From: Candidatus Omnitrophota bacterium | GTDB taxonomy: Bacteria > Omnitrophota > Gorgyraeia > Duberdicusellales > 4484-171 | DNA: 10,696 nucleotides | Direction: 5' to 3' | NCBI GenBank assembly: GCA_030601015.1 | Contig: JAUVUO010000029.1 | Coordinates: forward strand, 1-10,696 | Shown: one piece after another, positions 7,666 to 10,696 of the stretch | Layout: every line of letters starts with the position of its first letter | How positions within the stretch are numbered: the stretch's first letter is position 1 | Notes under the pieces: generated by a model | What the model was told of the DNA's origin: nothing | Databases searched by the model: none | The model's input: the letters and a program-made list of their open reading frames with translations, nothing else | Translations under genes and position numbers: made by a program

Positions 7666-8826
7666 ATGAGAATAATAACTGCGGGAGAATCTCATGGCCA
7701 AGGGAATGTTTCTGTGATAGAAGGTTTTCCTAAAGGTATAAAAATTGAATCTGAGATTATCGATATAGAGTTGAAGCGAAGGATGTCCGGGTTTGGCAGA
7801 GGGAAACGGATGGCTATAGAAGATGATAAAGCGGAAATTTTGGCTGGTGTGAGGAATAAAATAACTTTAGGCAGTCCCATAGCTGTTTTTATTAAGAATA
7901 AGGATTTAAAAATTTTCGCGGAGCAGAAAGATGAACTTCCTCACTTAGTTATTCCCAGGCCTTCACACGCGGATTTGTCCGGAGCAATGAAATATGGAGA
8001 TAAGGATGTCAGAAATATGTTGGAAAGAGCTTCGGCAAGAGAAACGGCGGCAAGAGTTAGTGTAGGGTCAATATGCAAACAGTTTCTTTTAAACTTTGGG
8101 ATTAGAATTCGCAGTTATGTTACTGATGTCGGGGCTATAAGTTCGGATAAAAAACCGCTTGATTATGAAGATATTTTAAATAAGACCAGAGATTCAAAAC
8201 TTAATTGTATAGATAAAAACAAAGAGAAAGCAATGATTAAAGAAATTGAAAATGCTGAAAAAGAAAAAGATGCTATTGGAGGGATAGCAGAAATTTGGAT
8301 AGATGGTGTGTGTCCCGGGGTAGGAAGTTTTATGCATTTTGATACCCGGCTGGACGCTAAATTATCTTTTTATTTAATGAGCATACCGGCGGTAAAAGGG
8401 GTTGAAGTAGGTTTAGGTTTTGAGTATGCTAAGAAAAGAGGGTCCCAATCTCATGATTCAATATATTATACTAAAAATAAGGAATCCAGAAAAAATCAAA
8501 CGGGGTTTTATAGGAAAACAAATAATTCAGGAGGGATAGAAGGCGGGATATCGACAGGTGAACCAATAATTTTAAGAGCGGCAATGAAGCCTATAGCAAC
8601 TTTGCGGAAACCTCTTGATTCAGTAAATCTTAAGAACATGGCAAAAGTAAAAGCTATTGTAGAGCGTTCCGATACTTGCGCGATAGTTGCTTGCGGGGTT
8701 ATTGCTGAAAGTATGGCTGCTATAGCAATAACAGAAAGTTTTTTAGATAAGTTTGGATGCGATAGTTTTAAAGAGATACAATGTAATTATAAGAATTATA
8801 TTAAGAATTTGAGTAAGCATTTTTAG
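7666..8826 (+). CDS. aroC: Chorismate synthase
   Basis: AroC converts 5-enolpyruvylshikimate-3-phosphate to chorismate by 1,4-elimination of phosphate, requiring reduced FMN. The 386 aa match the long bacterial form. Signatures in order: TAGESHGQG (5-13, with the invariant His10), SGFGRGKRM (41-49), RPSHADLSGAMKYG (98-111, with the second invariant His101), RNMLERASARETAARV (116-131), a GGIEGGISTGEPI flavin/substrate segment, KPIATLRKPLDSV, and ERSDTCAIVACGVIAE near the C-terminus. No truncation or frameshift is visible. An AAAGGAG site (7651-7657) lies 8 nt before the ATG. The 74-bp gap from pilD holds a run of nine T's (7600-7608) but no hairpin, so readthrough from aroE-pilD is likely. How reduced FMN is supplied cannot be seen here. 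Confidence 0.96.
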   Translation: MRIITAGESHGQGNVSVIEGFPKGIKIESEIIDIELKRRMSGFGRGKRMAIEDDKAEILAGVRNKITLGSPIAVFIKNKDLKIFAEQKDELPHLVIPRPSHADLSGAMKYGDKDVRNMLERASARETAARVSVGSICKQFLLNFGIRIRSYVTDVGAISSDKKPLDYEDILNKTRDSKLNCIDKNKEKAMIKEIENAEKEKDAIGGIAEIWIDGVCPGVGSFMHFDTRLDAKLSFYLMSIPAVKGVEVGLGFEYAKKRGSQSHDSIYYTKNKESRKNQTGFYRKTNNSGGIEGGISTGEPIILRAAMKPIATLRKPLDSVNLKNMAKVKAIVERSDTCAIVACGVIAESMAAIAITESFLDKFGCDSFKEIQCNYKNYIKNLSKHF

Positions 8827-8834
8827 TTTATGGA

Positions 8835-8855
8835 GCTGTTATATTTTTCAACAGC
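8835..8855 (+). terminator. Short hairpin after aroC, terminator-like but without a T-run
   Basis: GCTGTT (8835-8840) and AACAGC (8850-8855) form a perfect 6-bp stem with a 9-nt loop, starting 8 nt after the aroC stop. No U-tract follows the stem, so efficient intrinsic termination is doubtful. It could be a weak terminator or an mRNA-stabilising hairpin, or chance in AT-rich DNA. It sits where the biosynthetic run ends. Confidence 0.25.
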
Positions 8856-8891
8856 AAATTTATAGATTTAAAAATATTAATCGTTAAAAAT

Positions 8892-8896
8892 AGGAG
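8892..8896 (+). promoter_or_regulatory. Shine-Dalgarno sequence of the 51-aa small ORF
   Basis: AGGAG lies 5 nt before the ATG at 8902. It is one of the better-placed ribosome sites in the window and is the main non-protein evidence that the small ORF is translated. Confidence 0.6.
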
Positions 8897-8901
8897 ATAT
8901 T

Positions 8902-9057
8902 ATGTTTAGTAAATTGGGTGATTTATCAAAAATGGCAGGTGTGGCAAAACAAATGCAGGATAAACAGGATCGTACTCAACAGGAACAGTCAGATTTATTG
9001 AAAAAAATATCAACTCAACTTTCGGAAGTTATAGTATTATTAAAGAATAAGCAATAG
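8902..9057 (+). CDS. Small helical protein, 51 aa, YbaB/EbfC first-helix-like
   Basis: This short ORF of 51 codons plus TAG starts MFSKLGDLSKMAGVAKQMQD and ends SEVIVLLKNKQ. It is charged and Gln-rich (QMQDKQDRTQQEQ), free of Cys, Pro and Trp, and predicted by eye to be almost entirely helical, with hydrophobic residues spaced as in an amphipathic or coiled-coil helix. The opening resembles the N-terminal helix of YbaB/EbfC nucleoid-associated proteins (MFGK, GNLMKQAQQMQ pattern), but the family's beta-sheet half is absent: the protein stops at about half of the usual 100-110 aa. No frameshift remnant of the missing half is apparent in the following 60 bp. An AGGAG site 5 nt before the ATG supports translation. 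It sits alone between aroC and the TraB/GumN gene. Function unknown; a small oligomerising or DNA-associated protein is only a guess. Confidence 0.7.
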   Translation: MFSKLGDLSKMAGVAKQMQDKQDRTQQEQSDLLKKISTQLSEVIVLLKNKQ

Positions 9058-9117
9058 TTATGTGTAGAATAGAAACTTGCATAGAGAGTTTAACCGGCCG
9101 ATAAGATTAGGTAAAAT

Positions 9118-10008
9118 ATGAAAAAATTTTTTCTGTTATTTTGTGCTTTTTTTTTAATTTTACCATTAGCGTATTCGGAAAAACATAACAAAGGAAGAAA
9201 TAAGAATTTTTTATGGGAAATTAAATCGGCCGGGAATACAGTCTATATTCTAGGGTCTATGCATTTTGGAAAAGAAGATTTTTATCCTTTAGATATAAGA
9301 ATTGAAAAATCTTTTAAAAAGTCAGACGTTTTGGTATTAGAGGTTAATCTGAATGAGATTGACCCTTTAGTTGTTCAAAATATTCTTTTAGAAAAAGGAT
9401 ATTATCCTTTAGGCGAATCCTTAAAAGGCCATCTATCCAATAAGACCTATCAATTAGCAGCTGAAAAATTTCAAAAATTAGGATTAGATATAGAATTTTT
9501 CAATAATAGTAAACCTTGGTTTATCGCTATGAATTTGACTAGTATGGAACTTATGAAATTAGGATATAATCCCAACTATGGTATAGATAAATATTTTTTA
9601 GAGAAAGCCAGAGGTAATAAAAAAATATTGGGCCTTGAAACCTTAGAATTTCAGCTTAACTTGTTTGATAGTTTTTCTGAAAAGCAGCAAGAACTATTTT
9701 TGCTTTCCACCTTAGCTGATGTTGATCTTATATCTGAAGAAATGGATAATATGCTGAATTCATGGAAAAATGGAAATGTAGAACAAATGCGGCTAATGTT
9801 GAGCAAACCTTTAAAATTATATCCTGAAATAAAGGGTGTCTATGATAAATTGATTTATGGTAGAAATGAAAAAATGGCAGCTAAGATTGATGAATTTTTA
9901 AAAGAGGATTCTATTTTCTTTATTGTAGTTGGAGCCGCTCATTTAGTCGGAGATAAAGGAATTATATATATATTAGAAAAAAAAGGATATTCTGTTATCC
10001 AATTATAA
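9118..10008 (+). CDS. Secreted TraB/GumN (Tiki-like) family protein
   Basis: This 296-aa protein belongs to the TraB/PrgY/GumN superfamily, related to the animal Tiki proteases and mostly uncharacterised in bacteria. A signal peptide is clear: MKKFF, a hydrophobic core, then AYS|EK with probable cleavage after residue 20, so it acts outside the cytoplasm. The mature part begins with the family's FLWEI and has the first GxxH motif, GSMH, at 46-49, followed by EDFYPL. LVLEV (72-76) holds a conserved Glu75, YGIDKYF (154-160) and GLETLEFQL (172-180) are typical, and the second GxxH, GAAH, at 272-275 is followed by LVGDKGI. The paired GxxH motifs and Glu are the proposed metal/active site, all present, so it is likely active if the family is enzymatic. 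The Shine-Dalgarno match is weak. Substrate unknown; the 60-bp gap from the small ORF leaves operon membership open. Confidence 0.9.
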   Translation: MKKFFLLFCAFFLILPLAYSEKHNKGRNKNFLWEIKSAGNTVYILGSMHFGKEDFYPLDIRIEKSFKKSDVLVLEVNLNEIDPLVVQNILLEKGYYPLGESLKGHLSNKTYQLAAEKFQKLGLDIEFFNNSKPWFIAMNLTSMELMKLGYNPNYGIDKYFLEKARGNKKILGLETLEFQLNLFDSFSEKQQELFLLSTLADVDLISEEMDNMLNSWKNGNVEQMRLMLSKPLKLYPEIKGVYDKLIYGRNEKMAAKIDEFLKEDSIFFIVVGAAHLVGDKGIIYILEKKGYSVIQL

Positions 10009-10037
10009 TCAGACCACACGAAAAAAAATATTTTCAT

Positions 10038-10292
10038 ATGTTTCAAAAAATTGCTTTAATTTCAGCTATAATATTACCGTTTTGGAATATACCCCTTATT
10101 GTTAGAATAGTCAAAAGAAAAACATCGGCAGATATTAGTTTATATTGGGCTATCGGTGTTTGGAGTTGTTTTGCTTGTATGGTTCCCGCGGGTTTTACCT
10201 CAGAAGACTTGGTATGGAGAATATTTAATATTTTGAATTTTATTGTTTTTACTATAGTGGCTATTTTTGTAGTGATTTATAGAAAAAAATAA
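10038..10292 (+). CDS. SemiSWEET / PQ-loop family membrane protein
   Basis: This 84-aa integral membrane protein has three hydrophobic segments (about 4-24, 35-53 and 61-80), the architecture of a SemiSWEET half-transporter, which dimerises to move small sugars or related solutes down a gradient. The first segment ends with the family-style turn NIPLIVRIVKRKTSADIS (17-34); Lys/Thr/Ser followed by Asp-Ile-Ser-Leu is typical of PQ-loop proteins. The PQ dipeptide itself is Pro19-Leu20. Trp42 and Asn64/Asn67 fall in helices where SemiSWEETs place pocket residues, but I cannot align them with certainty. The ATG at 10038 has no recognisable Shine-Dalgarno site and lies 29 bp after the TraB/GumN stop. 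Sugar transport is inferred from the family; other PQ-loop roles are possible. Confidence 0.8.
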   Translation: MFQKIALISAIILPFWNIPLIVRIVKRKTSADISLYWAIGVWSCFACMVPAGFTSEDLVWRIFNILNFIVFTIVAIFVVIYRKK

Positions 10293-10334
10293 ATAAGATG
10301 ATAGTTTAATCAAAGTGTTTTTATGCATAATGAG

Positions 10335-10363
10335 TTGCAGATTAAGGTTAAAAGCGCTATAAT
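10335..10363 (+). promoter_or_regulatory. Candidate sigma-70-type promoter for the last gene
   Basis: TTGCAG (10335-10340) and a perfect TATAAT (10358-10363) are separated by 17 bp. The -35 box matches the consensus only at TTG. Transcription would start near 10370, leaving a leader of about 114 nt before the ATG at 10484. The 191-bp gap 10293-10483 is the largest in the window and holds nothing else convincing, apart from a weak all-AT inverted repeat at 10411-10432. Confidence 0.45.
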
Positions 10364-10471
10364 TATTTTTAATAAACAATGGATGCTTTTTAACCGATAG
10401 TTTATGTGTGAAAATTAAATTTAAGTAATTTTAATTATTCTTTTAAATATAGAAAGAAGATGTTTTTTATA

Positions 10472-10480
10472 AAAGGAGGT
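10472..10480 (+). promoter_or_regulatory. Strong Shine-Dalgarno sequence of the last gene
   Basis: AAAGGAGGT is a near-perfect anti-16S match, 3 nt before the ATG at 10484. It fixes the start of the edge-truncated gene and suggests high translation. Confidence 0.75.
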
Positions 10481-10483
10481 GTA

Positions 10484-10696
10484 ATGACAAAAAAGTTATA
10501 TAAACGGAAAAAATTTATTATACACTATGCTGTTCAAGTCCGATATATATTGATGAGTGTATTGCCGGCTTTAATTGTAAGTGTTTTTTGTATTTTGGTT
10601 TTAGTTAAAACCGGTGAAAATATGATTCAACGGTCAGAAATAATACTAAATCGGATTGACTCATATGGCCAAATGCTTAATGAACTTCAGGTGCAG
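10484..10696 (+). CDS. N-terminal part of a membrane-anchored, coil-containing protein (edge-truncated)
   Basis: The frame stays open for 71 codons to the right edge. It starts MTKKLYKRKKFIIHYAVQVR: a strongly basic cytoplasmic segment containing Gln18-x-Arg20-Tyr21, followed by one hydrophobic helix (about 22-41, LMSVLPALIVSVFCILVLV) and then a polar, probably helical stretch with heptad-like hydrophobics (MIQRSEIILNRIDSYGQMLN). This is the layout of a signal-anchor protein with a periplasmic or coiled-coil region, such as a HAMP-containing or methyl-accepting-type receptor. The diagnostic domains lie beyond the window, so the function is not established. The very strong Shine-Dalgarno sequence and upstream promoter candidate indicate an independently expressed gene. 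Confidence 0.75.
   Translation, partial: MTKKLYKRKKFIIHYAVQVRYILMSVLPALIVSVFCILVLVKTGENMIQRSEIILNRIDSYGQMLNELQVQ

Noticed and set aside
10323..10400. 25-codon ORF reading MHNELQIKVKSAIIIFNKQW, vaguely like the start of a Nudix domain
   Set aside because: No Shine-Dalgarno sequence, it overlaps the candidate promoter, and no continuation of a Nudix domain (no Nudix box) follows. A remnant cannot be excluded but is not supported.
10411..10432. Inverted repeat AAAATTA / TAATTTT in the leader of the last gene
   Set aside because: The stem is entirely A-T, only 7 bp, and expected by chance in such AT-rich sequence.
1..10696. CRISPR arrays, insertion sequences, tRNA or rRNA genes, phage or defence genes
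   Set aside because: No regularly spaced repeats, transposase motifs, terminal inverted repeats or RNA-gene signatures were seen on reading the window.

Overview
The window is a low-G+C (by eye about one third) bacterial segment. Every supported gene lies on the + strand, gaps are mostly under 80 bp, and the window cuts a gene at each end. The core is amino-acid biosynthesis: branched-chain genes ilvB (3' part), ilvN and ilvC, then a membrane-anchored protein of unknown function, leuA, the shikimate-pathway gene aroE, a type IV prepilin peptidase (pilD), and aroC. After aroC come a 51-codon small ORF, a secreted TraB/GumN-family protein, an 84-aa SemiSWEET-like membrane protein, and the start of a membrane-anchored protein that runs off the right edge.

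Organism: the sequence holds no rRNA or other phylogenetic marker. Low G+C, long co-directional gene strings mixing ilv/leu/aro genes with a prepilin peptidase, and a final gene whose N-terminus (basic segment, Gln-x-Arg-Tyr, single membrane helix, coil) resembles proteins I associate with uncultured Omnitrophota-like bacteria suggest an anaerobic member of that wider group. This is an impression, not a demonstration.

Layout and function: positions 1-2406 encode acetolactate synthase (catalytic and valine-sensing subunits) and ketol-acid reductoisomerase, the first two shared steps of valine, leucine and isoleucine synthesis. 2-Isopropylmalate synthase (4336-5835) diverts the valine precursor to leucine. 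ilvD, leuB and leuCD are not in the window, so they must lie elsewhere if present. AroE and AroC (shikimate to chorismate side) flank PilD, and pilD starts inside the end of aroE. Close spacing (5 bp, 4 bp, a 16-bp overlap) implies co-transcription and translational coupling of at least ilvBN, X-leuA and aroE-pilD. From about 8900 the content changes to small or envelope-related proteins. The last gene has its own plausible promoter and a strong Shine-Dalgarno sequence.

Most noteworthy: (i) both biosynthetic reductases, IlvC and AroE, carry acidic residues where NADP-dependent relatives carry the Arg/Ser/Thr that bind the 2'-phosphate, suggesting a shared shift to NAD(H); (ii) an unknown anchored protein with an apparent internal duplication is embedded in the ilv-leu run; (iii) a 51-aa helical protein resembles only the first helix of YbaB/EbfC proteins. 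I found no CRISPR array, mobile element, tRNA or rRNA, and no clear new defence-type system.
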